A DNA stretch of 28,176 bases from a virus: the IMG/VR virus record IMGVR_UViG_3300049617_000440, positions 1 to 28,176 of that record; one strand, 5' to 3'. Both the position numbers and the translations under genes were made by a program. Below the pieces are notes generated by a model that ran no database searches, had not been told where the DNA came from, and worked only from the letters and a program-made list of their open reading frames with translations. This document shows, one piece after another, positions 16,181-23,790 of this stretch; the stretch's first letter is position 1; each line of letters begins with the position of its first letter.

Positions 16181-16676
16181 CTCTGTTCCGTCCAATCGTA
16201 ATCGAGCCCATCGAACCGGCCCATGGCCACAATCCACGCCTGCCGCTCATCCACCGGCAGCGAGAACGCCACGTCGAACGGCACCCCGTTCCGAACCAGG
16301 TAGAGCGAATCAACCAGATCGGGGTGCCAACTCAGTTTCCCTGCCCGGCACTCCCCATGGCAGGAGCAGGCTCAGCAGCAAATCCGGCGGCTGCAGCAGC
16401 AATCCCGCTATCGCCCAGCCGCGAGACCAAAGCCTCGACCTGCGCTTCGGTCACCGGCGGCGGCACCGGAATACCGTCAATGCAGCAAACCGATGCAGCA
16501 AGCATGGCCATTCCGAGGTAGGGCGTATTCTGCGCCAACTGCGGCCCGACCGCCTTGAACAGCCGCAGCCGGTCAATCGCGGTCATGCGACGCAAGGACA
16601 ACTCGCGCCCCTCACTATCCCGAACCACGGTCTGCACCAGCGATGCCGCAATAATCCTGCTACTGGGCGTCTCCAT
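16165..16676 (-). CDS. Tail assembly chaperone, long -1 frameshift product
   Basis: About 170 aa: all 114 residues of the short form, then a -1 slip at GGGAAAC (16335-16341), then 56 residues ending at the TGA at 16165-16167. The extension (LSWHPDLVDSLYLVRNG, then VPFDVAFSLPVDERQAWIVA, then MGRFDGLDYDWTEQRWKKA) has no start codon of its own near its beginning, yet is a clean, aromatic-rich, protein-like sequence. Paired short and long chaperones are the rule between tube and tape measure in long-tailed phages (lambda G/GT, P2 E/E+E'). Frameshifting is inferred from the signal and not measured. Confidence 0.82.
16280..16356 (-). promoter_or_regulatory. -1 programmed ribosomal frameshift cassette
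   Basis: Read on the minus strand, the order is: SD-like GGGGAG (16356-16351); 9 nt; slippery heptamer G-GGA-AAC (16341-16335) in the correct X-XXY-YYZ phase, followed at once by the TGA stop; a 6-nt spacer; and a perfect 9-bp stem GGCACCCCG (16328-16320) with CGGGGTGCC (16288-16280), loop 31 nt. Every element is at the distance known to promote -1 shifting. Confidence 0.85.
16332..16676 (-). CDS. Tail assembly chaperone, short form (gpE / gp41-like)
   Basis: A 114-aa protein. The N-terminus (SSRIIAASLVQTVVRDSEGR, then ELSLRRMTAIDRLRLFKAVG) is typical of tail assembly chaperones; the middle has CCIDGIPVPPPVTEAQVEALVSRLGD, as in the gpE/gp41 type. It ends in an Ala-rich tail. Its ATG shares the A with the TAA of the tube gene (TAATG), so translation is coupled. 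The protein is expected to bind the tape measure before tube polymerisation. It is also read through as a longer form by frameshifting. Confidence 0.85.
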   Translation of the reverse strand: METPSSRIIAASLVQTVVRDSEGRELSLRRMTAIDRLRLFKAVGPQLAQNTPYLGMAMLAASVCCIDGIPVPPPVTEAQVEALVSRLGDSGIAAAAAGFAAEPAPAMGSAGQGN

Positions 16677-17104
16677 TACATGCGCTGCCTTTGGGTCGCA
16701 AAGAACTCGAGCTTCTGCTTTACGCTCGCATCACCCTTCCAGCTTCCGGCATTCACCAGCTTGAACACCACGTTGCTATACTGGTAGGTGGAAACCGATC
16801 CATCCACTTCCGTCACATATTGATAAACCGTGCCTGCCGGCAGCGAGCCCTGGCTCAAAAAAATCTGCTCGGAGGCGGCAATGAAATCGTCCACAGCGCT
16901 GGTCCCGCGCTCAACTTCAAAACTGCCTTCCCACCCTTTGGGAAGCTCAGCACCCATCGGAATCCCGTCCAGCCGATCCAGCCTGACCGACTGCGTAATC
17001 TGACGGCTTTCAAACCCTGTGACATACGTCAAATCGACGCGCCCCTGCGGCCCCATGACCACAAGCTGACAATCGCGCCCGATCGAAAATGAATTGACCG
17101 GCAT
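16676..17104 (-). CDS. Tail tube protein (gpFII / XkdM type)
   Basis: A 142-aa protein. MPVNSFSIGRDCQLVVMGPQ, then VDLTYVTGFESRQITQSVRL, then GWEGSFEVERG and a C-terminal 'WKGDASVKQKLEFFATQRQRM' are consistent with the short tail tube proteins next to sheath in Mu- and PBSX-like tails. The tube polymerises inside the sheath. ATG 17104 has AGAGG 7 nt upstream. It is separated from the sheath gene by a 241-bp gap with repeats, which is unusual because the two proteins are needed in equal amounts. Confidence 0.85.
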   Translation of the reverse strand: MPVNSFSIGRDCQLVVMGPQGRVDLTYVTGFESRQITQSVRLDRLDGIPMGAELPKGWEGSFEVERGTSAVDDFIAASEQIFLSQGSLPAGTVYQYVTEVDGSVSTYQYSNVVFKLVNAGSWKGDASVKQKLEFFATQRQRM

Positions 17105-17139
17105 CTTGTGACCTCTCTGGCATCAGAAAAAAGCAAGAT

Positions 17140-17178
17140 CTTCTTCTTTGAGAAAAAGAAGCAAAAAACTTTTGAACT
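17140..17178. repeat. Family 1 A/T-rich repeat, single half-unit
   Basis: The plus strand has CTTCTTCTTTGAGAAAAAG, then AAGCAAAAAACTTTTGAACT. It matches the units at 10956, 23264 and 26725 in order and orientation. On the minus strand it is preceded by GCGCTTGGGC, similar to GCGCTTCGGC at the 10956 copy. A weaker related stretch (GAAAAAGAAGAGCTTTCTT) closes the same gap near 17329-17347. Confidence 0.6.
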
Positions 17179-17225
17179 CTGGCACACGCCCAAGCGCGAA
17201 TACCGACCCGCACGAGGAAAACCAC

Positions 17226-17314
17226 CATTTTCTACCTACCCGCTTTGTGGGGGAGGGCCGCGGGGGAGGGGGCCATGGGCCATCTTCCGCGCAGATTGTT
17301 ACAAAACCCTGCAG
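17226..17314. repeat. Family 2 GC-rich intergenic repeat, copy a
   Basis: The plus strand contains GTGGGGGAGGG, CGGGGGAGGGGGC, ATGGGCCATCT and CAAAACCCTGCA in order. The same blocks occur in the same order at 21792-21877, including the final CAAAACCCTGCA, so the two are copies of one element. It lies between the sheath and tube genes. Confidence 0.65.
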
Positions 17315-17345
17315 CTCGTCTCATCCCCGAAAAAGAAGAGCTTTC

Positions 17346-18911
17346 TTAAGAAGACGGCAAGACCTGACTCTGAACGACCACCGTCTGCCCGCCCTGAACA
17401 TTCACGATGAATTTCTCATTGATCCCTTGGTACTGAACCTGCGCATCGCTCTGCACATAACCCAAACTCGTTTGGCTGAGCGGATTGTTGCTCAAATCAC
17501 AGATGACGCTGAACGGCGCCGACCCATCAATGCTGCCCAGGACCCCCTGACTCAACAACTGCTGCAAATAGCTCAACTGCGTTGACCTGATCTGTTGAAA
17601 CAGGCCTGCGTTGATCACCTGTCCGACAAACTGCCCCATGCCGGCCGCCAAGGTCGCCGCAATAAAGTTCGTCAGGCGGGTATAATTATCGCCGTTCGTC
17701 GCCTGATTTGAACTCGTATTATGCCCACACCGTACGCCCCAATAAGTACCACCGGGCTGCGGATTGGCAATCACATCGATCCCGCTTTCGAACAGTACCG
17801 TGAGATCGGCATCGCTATAGGTGGAGGTCTGGCCACTGCCAGGCACCCCCGACATCTGCGAACCGACCACGCTATACAAAGGCTTGTTCAAACCCGACTG
17901 CTCGGGAGACAGATTTCCGAGGCGTCCCGAAACAAAACCCTGCGGCGAGACAAGGCGTATCAACCCATTGGCCTGATCGTTCCAGTATATCCAGTCGCCG
18001 AACATCAGCTTTGCCGAATAGAAATCCAGGCCCGCCTGCTGTTTCGCGGTAACCGCATCACCGATCTTCTGTCCCTGAGGGCCAGTCAGGATCATGTAAA
18101 CACCCTCGGAGAGTCCGAACTCTGCCTGGGTAGTCCACTGTGTTGCGTCATCTGCGTCAGCCAGCATTCCAATGCTGCATCCCTGGCTCCTGAGGGCGTA
18201 CATGCCCTGTCGAGGTAACGTATCCTGGCCAACCAGTGTCGCCGCCGTCACCGCCGTTGCACCGTCGGTCCCGCCCGACAGCGTCTGACCGGAAAACGTC
18301 TTCACAGGAACGGTCGAGAGGCTACCAAGCGTCGCCACCACCAACTGCGATGGTCCACGCAGCGGCCCATTACCCTGGTTTACCGCGCTCACCAGATTAG
18401 CCCAGAATGCCGCGGAACTTGGCGCCGGAATATTGTCGAATACCTCGGGAACAAGGCCAGGCATGGCCACGGTCAACCGCCAGCATCCGGCCTGCGGCGC
18501 ACTGCCTATCGTCAGCATCACGCTGTTGCCGAGCGATCCTGTATAGAGCGCCGTCAACTGTGCCGCGAAAGCACCGGCAGCGAAACCGATTGCATAGCTC
18601 GCCGCAGTATCTGTGCCGTCGCTGACGCGCAGGCACCGGAAAGCCGTGGCACCTTGCTGCACTGCGCAGGCAACTGGCGTCCCCATGTCATATTTGCGTA
18701 CGATAACCGGCCCAAAATACCGCGCATAATCCGCCATCGACCCCACAATCACCGGCGTCCCCACGGGTCCCCACGAAGCCGTGCCGACTACGCCAATGAC
18801 ATTCGTGGGCACACCATTCAGCACCAGATTCTGCGGCGCCACGATCTGCACGTAAAGGTCGGGCACCACCAGCGCTGTTGTATTCAGCGCACCCTGCTGG
18901 AAGATCGGCAT
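17346..18911 (-). CDS. Contractile tail sheath protein
   Basis: A 521-aa protein. It has the sheath family start (PDLYVQIVAPQNLVLNG, then VIGVVGTASWGPVGTPVIVG), the middle 'YFGPVIVRKYDMGTPVACAV', and the C-terminal domain with TRLTNFIAATLAAGMGQFVG, then 'VNVQGGQTVVVQSQVLPSS'. Its length is normal. It is the outer contracting cylinder and its presence defines the element as myovirus-like. ATG 18911 has GGGAGA 8 nt upstream. It is followed by a 241-bp repeat-containing gap before the tube gene. Confidence 0.93.
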   Translation of the reverse strand: MPIFQQGALNTTALVVPDLYVQIVAPQNLVLNGVPTNVIGVVGTASWGPVGTPVIVGSMADYARYFGPVIVRKYDMGTPVACAVQQGATAFRCLRVSDGTDTAASYAIGFAAGAFAAQLTALYTGSLGNSVMLTIGSAPQAGCWRLTVAMPGLVPEVFDNIPAPSSAAFWANLVSAVNQGNGPLRGPSQLVVATLGSLSTVPVKTFSGQTLSGGTDGATAVTAATLVGQDTLPRQGMYALRSQGCSIGMLADADDATQWTTQAEFGLSEGVYMILTGPQGQKIGDAVTAKQQAGLDFYSAKLMFGDWIYWNDQANGLIRLVSPQGFVSGRLGNLSPEQSGLNKPLYSVVGSQMSGVPGSGQTSTYSDADLTVLFESGIDVIANPQPGGTYWGVRCGHNTSSNQATNGDNYTRLTNFIAATLAAGMGQFVGQVINAGLFQQIRSTQLSYLQQLLSQGVLGSIDGSAPFSVICDLSNNPLSQTSLGYVQSDAQVQYQGINEKFIVNVQGGQTVVVQSQVLPSS

Positions 18912-18964
18912 CTGTCAGTTCTCCCGCTGCACACCGGCAGCCGCTGCATGAACATCGAGCGTTT

Positions 18965-19774
18965 TCAGGCGTTGCTGGTCACGCCATTATACACGAGTTC
19001 GCCGAACAGCATGGACGGCAGAAGGCTCGTCAACGTCGTCGCGTACTCGACATCGTAAATAAGATCGCGCCGATAGACGCCGGCATCCTGTCCGTCGTCA
19101 AAGCTTGCCGTGCTCCGATAGCGCAACCGCCCACCCGTCCCATCAGCCAAACGCAGAAACGCGATCGTTGCGAACAGAGAGCCCAGCGCGCTGCAAGCGA
19201 CATCACGCAGCGCCGGCGTCGGCGCCCATACCGAAACTCTAAAACCCTGCTCCTGCCTGGCCCACTCGGCCGTACTCGGTTGCAGCGCCACCGTCCGTGC
19301 CACGATCGAAGATACGCCCGGTACAGTCACGCGCCCACCCGACAGCCAGCAAGTCTGCTTTTGCCTGACCTGATCAGCTAACGCCGCAGCAACGAGTCCC
19401 GCGCTATCGCCCAACTGCGCCTGATACACATGGGCCGCACCGGCCACCAGCAACCCGGCCAGATCGCCCGGGTTCGGCACACCAGCAAACACCGCCGAGT
19501 TACCCGAGACCGACACACTCACGCCAGGCGAGGTCGCAGCAACCCATGTTTGAACACCCCACCGCGTCGTATTCCTCGCCGTTCCAGGCACCGAAGAGAC
19601 ACTGACGTTGACGACTCCAAGCAAGAGATCGGCGTCAAGCGCCGCCGTCATCGGCCAGCCGCGATATACACGGGCACCAGAACCGACTATGCTTGGTCTG
19701 CCGCTTCCTGAGGGAACAAGCAACGAGGCCGCAGCAGTGACCAATGCGGCTTCGACATCCGACAGATCCGCCAA
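18965..19774 (-). CDS. Tail completion / terminator-like protein
   Basis: A 269-aa protein from TTG 19774, with GGGGGTG 4-10 nt upstream. I do not recognise a specific family. The N-terminal segment (ADLSDVEAALVTAAASLLVP) resembles gpR/XkdJ-like tail completion proteins, and the position before the sheath gene fits. Strand-rich parts follow (VVNVSVSSVPGTARNTTRWG, then FRVSVWAPTPALRDVACSAL and RLRYRSTASFDDGQDAGVYR). The role in closing the tail end is inferred from gene order. Confidence 0.65.
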   Translation of the reverse strand: MADLSDVEAALVTAAASLLVPSGSGRPSIVGSGARVYRGWPMTAALDADLLLGVVNVSVSSVPGTARNTTRWGVQTWVAATSPGVSVSVSGNSAVFAGVPNPGDLAGLLVAGAAHVYQAQLGDSAGLVAAALADQVRQKQTCWLSGGRVTVPGVSSIVARTVALQPSTAEWARQEQGFRVSVWAPTPALRDVACSALGSLFATIAFLRLADGTGGRLRYRSTASFDDGQDAGVYRRDLIYDVEYATTLTSLLPSMLFGELVYNGVTSNA

Positions 19775-19789
19775 GCTTCACCCCCGGCG

Positions 19790-20725
19790 CTACAGGCAGT
19801 TATCATCTTCCCGTCGCGACCTGAGATACAGATCCCATTCGCGCTCCAGCTCCGGCTTGTTCCCCGACCATTCAAGCACGCCAAAACTGTTGCGCTTCAA
19901 ATCCGTGTCCGGGTCGAAGCCGTGTTTCACAAACATCTCCCAACGCCCCAGATAGCCGCGGTTCTGTTTGGCGCCATGAAACCGATGCTCGATGATTCCC
20001 GGCACCACGCCAAGCCGGCCGTTAACAAAGCGCCTGGCTCTCTCTTGCCAGCGCAGCAGATGCCGCTTGTAGGTGTCACTCGTCCCGCCTGGCCAACTCC
20101 TCTCGACCAGTCCCACGAATGCCAGAGCCATATGATGATCGGCGCTTCCCATGCCGGCGAGTTCAAACAGACCACCAACCCAGTCCAGAAGCTCACGCTT
20201 GCATGCCCAAAAATATCCGCTATGTGGATAGTCGCAATAGCCACCGTCGAACTTCCAAAAGTTCTTGCCAGCAGCGACGAGCGGTGCACCTTCCACATAT
20301 TGCGCCGCAAACGCGTGATGTACGCCGATCAGTGAATCGTTTGGACCGAGGTCGAGTGCCCGTGACCAAGTCTGCACCACCCGGTAATGCTGCAGATGCT
20401 CCACCGTCTCGCGCGCCCAGCCCGGCTTGCGGTGCCACACGTCCGAGTCGCCCCAGGCGATGTACTCCGCATCCGGAATACGTCGAATGCCCTCATTCAG
20501 CGCGTTTTCCTTGCACCACGCCCAACTGTCCGCCCGTAGCCCGACATGATTGACGTGCGGCAGCGCGCAGACAAACTCCCTCCTGCCGTACTGCACCTCA
20601 ACCACCGTCAGCTTTGCGCCCGAGTCGAGAACATGCTCGACCCAGTTGCGATAATGCCGATCCGGTGTTTCCCAGCGCAATGGGTTGAAACGCGCAGTCA
20701 CCACATGCAATTGTTCAGACCGCAA
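19790..20725 (-). CDS. GT-A-type glycosyltransferase-like protein
   Basis: A 311-aa protein from TTG 20725, with a strong GGGGAGA 8 nt upstream. The N-terminus (HVVTARFNPLRWETPDRHYR, then AKLTVVEVQYG) looks like a nucleotide-sugar binding fold. AWGDSDVWHRKPGW carries a DxD motif (Asp93, Asp95) for metal and nucleotide sugar. GYFWACKRELLDWVGGLFEL, then GMGSADHHMALAF (Asp196, His197, His198) is typical of the acceptor side in GalNAc-T-like enzymes. A conserved HRFHG follows (His247, His250). There is no signal peptide or membrane segment, so it is cytoplasmic. It lies between head-completion and tail genes. Likely targets are virion proteins, DNA or cell-surface precursors; which is not known. 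Confidence 0.75.
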   Translation of the reverse strand: MRSEQLHVVTARFNPLRWETPDRHYRNWVEHVLDSGAKLTVVEVQYGRREFVCALPHVNHVGLRADSWAWCKENALNEGIRRIPDAEYIAWGDSDVWHRKPGWARETVEHLQHYRVVQTWSRALDLGPNDSLIGVHHAFAAQYVEGAPLVAAGKNFWKFDGGYCDYPHSGYFWACKRELLDWVGGLFELAGMGSADHHMALAFVGLVERSWPGGTSDTYKRHLLRWQERARRFVNGRLGVVPGIIEHRFHGAKQNRGYLGRWEMFVKHGFDPDTDLKRNSFGVLEWSGNKPELEREWDLYLRSRREDDNCL

Positions 20726-20740
20726 GATCGTATCTCCCCT

Positions 20741-21367
20741 TCAGGTAGCGACTTGCCTCACCAGCAGACGCCACCCGAGCGCGCTCTGCTCCGCAGCACC
20801 GACCATGTAAGTCATCGATGCATCGTCAATCACCACATCACCCACCTGCGGCGTAGCCGGCAAGGTCGGCAGCAACAGGCTCCATCCGCCGAATTTCTGT
20901 GTTCGCACATCGGTCTCGCTTCCGCGCGACTCGGCCTCCAGCAGACTTGCAGGAAACCCCTCTATGATCTGCGTCGCCGTAGCGGCCGAGAAGCCGCTAT
21001 AGCCGCCAGTCGCTGGCGCTGTGGCACGCAGAATCTGTACCACATGATTAGTTGCTACGCACTGCACAGGAAGCAGCGGTCGCTGTGCACATATAAAATA
21101 TGTCCCGCTGCCACCCACCAGGTAATCGCCCGGCTGCGTGTAGGACGCATCAAAGACCCCCCACCATACCGGCCTCCCAAAGCCGGAAACCTTGCGAAAC
21201 CTGTCGTCCTCTGCATTGAATGAAGCATACAGCTTTATTACCCGGTTTCGCGAACTGAGCGGATTGCTAGCCTGTGTCGGCCGGTACACGATGAACGGCG
21301 TGCCAAGCTTGCGCGCCGCCACACCCATGCCCCGGCTGATCCTGTCCTGCAGAATGGTGCCATCCAT
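20741..21367 (-). CDS. Head-completion / head-tail joining protein
   Basis: A 208-aa protein starting at an ATG that shares its A with the preceding stop (TGATG). The sequence (TILQDRISRGMGVAARKLG, then TPFIVYRPTQASNPLSSRNR, then KVSGFGRPVWWGVFDASY and PQVGDVVIDDASMTYMVG) resembles small head-tail stopper-like proteins of alphaproteobacterial prophages. No catalytic motif is seen. The role comes from its place after the connector. Confidence 0.6.
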   Translation of the reverse strand: MDGTILQDRISRGMGVAARKLGTPFIVYRPTQASNPLSSRNRVIKLYASFNAEDDRFRKVSGFGRPVWWGVFDASYTQPGDYLVGGSGTYFICAQRPLLPVQCVATNHVVQILRATAPATGGYSGFSAATATQIIEGFPASLLEAESRGSETDVRTQKFGGWSLLLPTLPATPQVGDVVIDDASMTYMVGAAEQSALGWRLLVRQVAT

Positions 21368-21741
21368 CACACCACCCACGCGAGGCCAGCAGCACCGAGC
21401 CCATCCCCCGGCGGCACGCCCAAGAACGCGCACAGCCTCCTGCACCAAATATTGAGCAGACGCAGCCGGTCGGCAACCTCATTCGGATTATGCGTCCAGG
21501 CGCCGGCAGCCTCGCTATCCAGATTGTCACTCGAGCCAGGCACAGACTGCTCGAGCTGTAATAATATCGCTAGATGATTACCCACCACGATGATTTCATC
21601 GGGCGAAAAGTTGTTCATCCTGTACTCAAGAGCACCGTAAGCCACATAGAACCGCCAGCCCATGTTGCCCGAAGGCGAAGCGCCATAGGCGGGATAGCCG
21701 CAGAACCGCCTGACGTCGGTCTTTTGCTGATCCGTAAGCAT
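21367..21741 (-). CDS. Head-tail connector protein
   Basis: A 124-aa protein, mostly helical. MLTDQQKTDVRRFCGYPAYG, then WRFYVAYGALEYRMNNFS and DEIIVVGNHLAILLQLEQSV fits head-tail connector (Ad1/gp6-like) proteins in size and helical pattern. It follows the capsid gene as expected. ATG 21741 has GAGGAG 5 nt upstream. A GC-rich hairpin lies in the gap between it and the capsid gene. Confidence 0.7.
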   Translation of the reverse strand: MLTDQQKTDVRRFCGYPAYGASPSGNMGWRFYVAYGALEYRMNNFSPDEIIVVGNHLAILLQLEQSVPGSSDNLDSEAAGAWTHNPNEVADRLRLLNIWCRRLCAFLGVPPGDGLGAAGLAWVV

Positions 21742-21765
21742 CCTGGCTCCTCAGCGCCAATCCAA

Positions 21766-21877
21766 CCCCGACCCCCAAGAGCAATGGCCCACATCTTCTC
21801 CATTGCCCCGTCTTGGGGGAAGGTCGGGGTGGGGGCTGATGGGCCAACATCTACGCTAATTGGCAAAACCCTGCATC
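21766..21877. repeat. Family 2 GC-rich repeat, copy b, with nested hairpin
   Basis: Outer arms CCCCGACCCCCAAGA (21766-21780) and TCTTGGGGGAAGGTCGGGG (21811-21829), and a perfect inner stem GCAATGG (21781-21787) with CCATTGC (21800-21806), form a long two-level hairpin. The part from 21792 to 21877 matches copy a at 17226 and ends CAAAACCCTGCAT. It lies between connector and capsid genes and could attenuate transcription from capsid into the tail operon. Confidence 0.65.
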
Positions 21878-21886
21878 AGGCGCCCG

Positions 21887-23215
21887 TTACCCCAGATGTT
21901 CGATCATCACGGCCCGCTTGAAATTGGCATTCGTCGCGGTCGGCACAGTCAGGCTGTTCGTTGTAGTATCCGAAGGCGCACAGAAGCCGCCGATCCAATA
22001 CCAGGATTGTGCAATGATCTGCTGTAGCCGGTCGATCGGTTCGCGCGTGACCATGCAAACACCATCCACAAGCGACACGATCGAATCCTTCGGCGCCACA
22101 TCGTCGCTCGCCATTCCAGCAAAGTCGCCCTCGACAAGAGCCCCCTTGCCAACGACAATGGGTCGTCTGATGAAGGCGCCGCCGATCGTCGGATGCGGCT
22201 GCACATACGACTCATTGGTCAGAACGAATCTCAATCCAAGAAATTCGTTCACTACACCCTGACCCGGCTTGAAAACCTCATTGGCAGACGTCAGACCGAT
22301 AAAAAGCTTCTGGAAATCGCTGTCTGCAAAGAGTTGCCTCGCGCTGATCGGATCCAGATAGCAATTATACGCGCCGTCCACATCAGGCACCGCATTGAGC
22401 CTGAGGTTGGCGACGCCATCAAGGATGTTGGCCATCGTCAGCGTATCACCCACTTGCAGCAAGGTCGAGTTTGTCCTGCCATTGGGCCGCAGTACCAACG
22501 AACCCGTCGCGGCCTGAACGCTGCTGAAAGCGGTTCCGTCCGATACAGTAACGTTACTCGAAAAACCGAGTACACCGGAAATGCCGCCCGGCGTGATGGA
22601 AACGCTCGTCGCATCTACCGTCACGCTCGTGAGCGTATAAATGTCCGAGCCCACGGTAACGGCAAGTGGATTGCTGTTGCTGACCGCCTGCTGCACACCA
22701 TTGACGAACGCTGTCTGAAATCCGCGAACGTCATCGACAGCAACATTGGGGCCAGCACTTGCGAGCGTGGTCCGGACAAAGGTATTGCCCCCAAAATACG
22801 CGTTGAACAAGGCATTACGCGCCAGATCATCGAGGCTTCGCGCCGCCTGTTCGCCGTTGACATAGGCATTTTGCAGAAAGACGCTGGCAATGGCCACCCG
22901 GCTGGTGACCATGTTCAGGTCCATTGTCGCCGCGTAGTGGTTCAGCGTAATCGTGAATTGCTCGACATTCCAGCTCCCGGACGTAAGCCCGTTGTCGAGG
23001 TTGGTGTTGGTGTTTGCCGCCAACGGCGTTGTGACGGCAGGCCGCAGCCCGGCGCGCGTTTTTGTCAGCGTCTCGCCGATGCCAACGGCAAATTCCTCCC
23101 GATCCGCGCAGGACCGATAGCCGAGTCGCGAATGCAGCGCCTGCTCGAACTCACGCTCCAAAAAACCTTGCTGAATGATCGGCTGCAAAGCGAGAGGAAA
23201 ATTGTTTATGCTCAT
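21887..23215 (-). CDS. Major capsid protein (HK97-fold, inferred)
   Basis: A 442-aa protein. It begins MSINNFPLALQPIIQQGFLE, with LTKTRAGLRPAVTTPLAAN after, similar to major coat proteins of P22- and N4-like groups. Middle parts carry EQFTITLNHYAATMDLNMVT, and the C-terminus has 'FLGLRFVLTNESYVQPH' and 'GFCAPSDTTTNSLTVPT'. A beta-rich insertion (about 200-270, TPGGISGVLGFSSNVTVSDG) may be a surface domain. The place after portal and scaffold supports the call. ATG 23215 has GGGG 6 nt upstream. No maturation protease gene is seen near it. Confidence 0.8.
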   Translation of the reverse strand: MSINNFPLALQPIIQQGFLEREFEQALHSRLGYRSCADREEFAVGIGETLTKTRAGLRPAVTTPLAANTNTNLDNGLTSGSWNVEQFTITLNHYAATMDLNMVTSRVAIASVFLQNAYVNGEQAARSLDDLARNALFNAYFGGNTFVRTTLASAGPNVAVDDVRGFQTAFVNGVQQAVSNSNPLAVTVGSDIYTLTSVTVDATSVSITPGGISGVLGFSSNVTVSDGTAFSSVQAATGSLVLRPNGRTNSTLLQVGDTLTMANILDGVANLRLNAVPDVDGAYNCYLDPISARQLFADSDFQKLFIGLTSANEVFKPGQGVVNEFLGLRFVLTNESYVQPHPTIGGAFIRRPIVVGKGALVEGDFAGMASDDVAPKDSIVSLVDGVCMVTREPIDRLQQIIAQSWYWIGGFCAPSDTTTNSLTVPTATNANFKRAVMIEHLG

Positions 23216-23263
23216 TCGTGCCCCCAAATCTGCGGGGGCGCGGCCCCCTCCCAAAGCAACTAT

Positions 23264-23374
23264 GTTCTTTTCTGAAGCAAAGAACCAAAAGCGTTTTGAT
23301 TGTGTAAAGCGCACCGCGTGCCACAGCGTGGCTTCCCAAGATCAAAAGTCTTTTGCTTTTTTTCAAAAAAGAAG
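23264..23374. repeat. Family 1 A/T-rich repeats, inverted pair
   Basis: Two similar units in opposite orientation: GTTCTTTTCTGAAGCAAAG, then AACCAAAAGCGTTTTGAT (23264-23300), and ATCAAAAGTCTTTTGC, then TTTTTTTCAAAAAAGAAG (23341-23374). They flank 40 bp holding GCCAC-AGC-GTGGC. It lies in the 170-bp gap between scaffold and capsid, next to a GC palindrome (CCCCC..GGGGG) at 23221-23252. It has the form of a small non-coding repeat with inverted ends. Confidence 0.6.
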
Positions 23375-23385
23375 TCCTTTCGTCC

Positions 23386-23790
23386 CTACATCCGGCGCAG
23401 CAACTCCGCTCGTGCCGTCCGCCATTCCTCCAGGCTCATCTCCGTAGCCAATTTGCGTCGCGCGGACGCAGGTTGCGGAGCAACGGCCGAACTGCTCGAA
23501 CTTGCAGCACTAAAGAGCCATGGCTTGTCCCGCCGCAGCTTCGCGATAATCTCGGCGGCACCGGAGAATTCGCCATGATCGTCCGGTTTCAGCCCAGCCA
23601 TTTCGATCAGTTTCAGACCATCCAGATCAACCATTCCTGCGCGAAGGGCTTCGGCCTTCAGCTCCATCTGCACCAGCTTGGCCGCCGCCTGCGTACGAAC
23701 CTCCGTCAATTTCTGCTCAAGCGCTTCCGCCCGCGCCTGCAGCGCCGGCACATCCTCGGCAGCCTCTGGCAGTCCCGCGCCGTCCATCAT
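23386..23790 (-). CDS. Scaffold-like protein (Phage GP20 type)
   Basis: A 134-aa protein. An N-terminal coiled coil (VPALQARAEALEQKLTEVRT, then QAAAKLVQMELKAEALRAGM) is followed by DLDGLKLIEMAGLKPDDHG and 'AEIIAKLRRDKPWLF', the usual GP20-type scaffold pattern. The C-terminus has a Ser run, a linker, then LEEWRTARAELLRRM. It sits between portal and capsid, the position of scaffolds. The ATG overlaps the portal stop (ATGATG/TGA). There is no protease domain. Confidence 0.75.
   Translation of the reverse strand: MMDGAGLPEAAEDVPALQARAEALEQKLTEVRTQAAAKLVQMELKAEALRAGMVDLDGLKLIEMAGLKPDDHGEFSGAAEIIAKLRRDKPWLFSAASSSSSAVAPQPASARRKLATEMSLEEWRTARAELLRRM

Noticed and set aside
15684-16787. Plus-strand open frame of 367 codons over the chaperone and tape-measure region
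   Set aside because: It is antisense to a tightly coupled gene chain that includes the frameshift cassette; its composition is rich in Arg/Pro/His with no recognisable domain.
10283-19774. Tailocin or type VI secretion interpretation of the contractile tail genes
   Set aside because: Large terminase, portal, scaffold, capsid and head-completion genes are all present and intact in the same strand order, and no TssB/C, ClpV or VgrG-type genes are seen.
22193-23275. Plus-strand open frame of 360 codons opposite the capsid gene
   Set aside because: Antisense to the major capsid protein with Arg-rich composition and no ribosome binding site; not a real gene.
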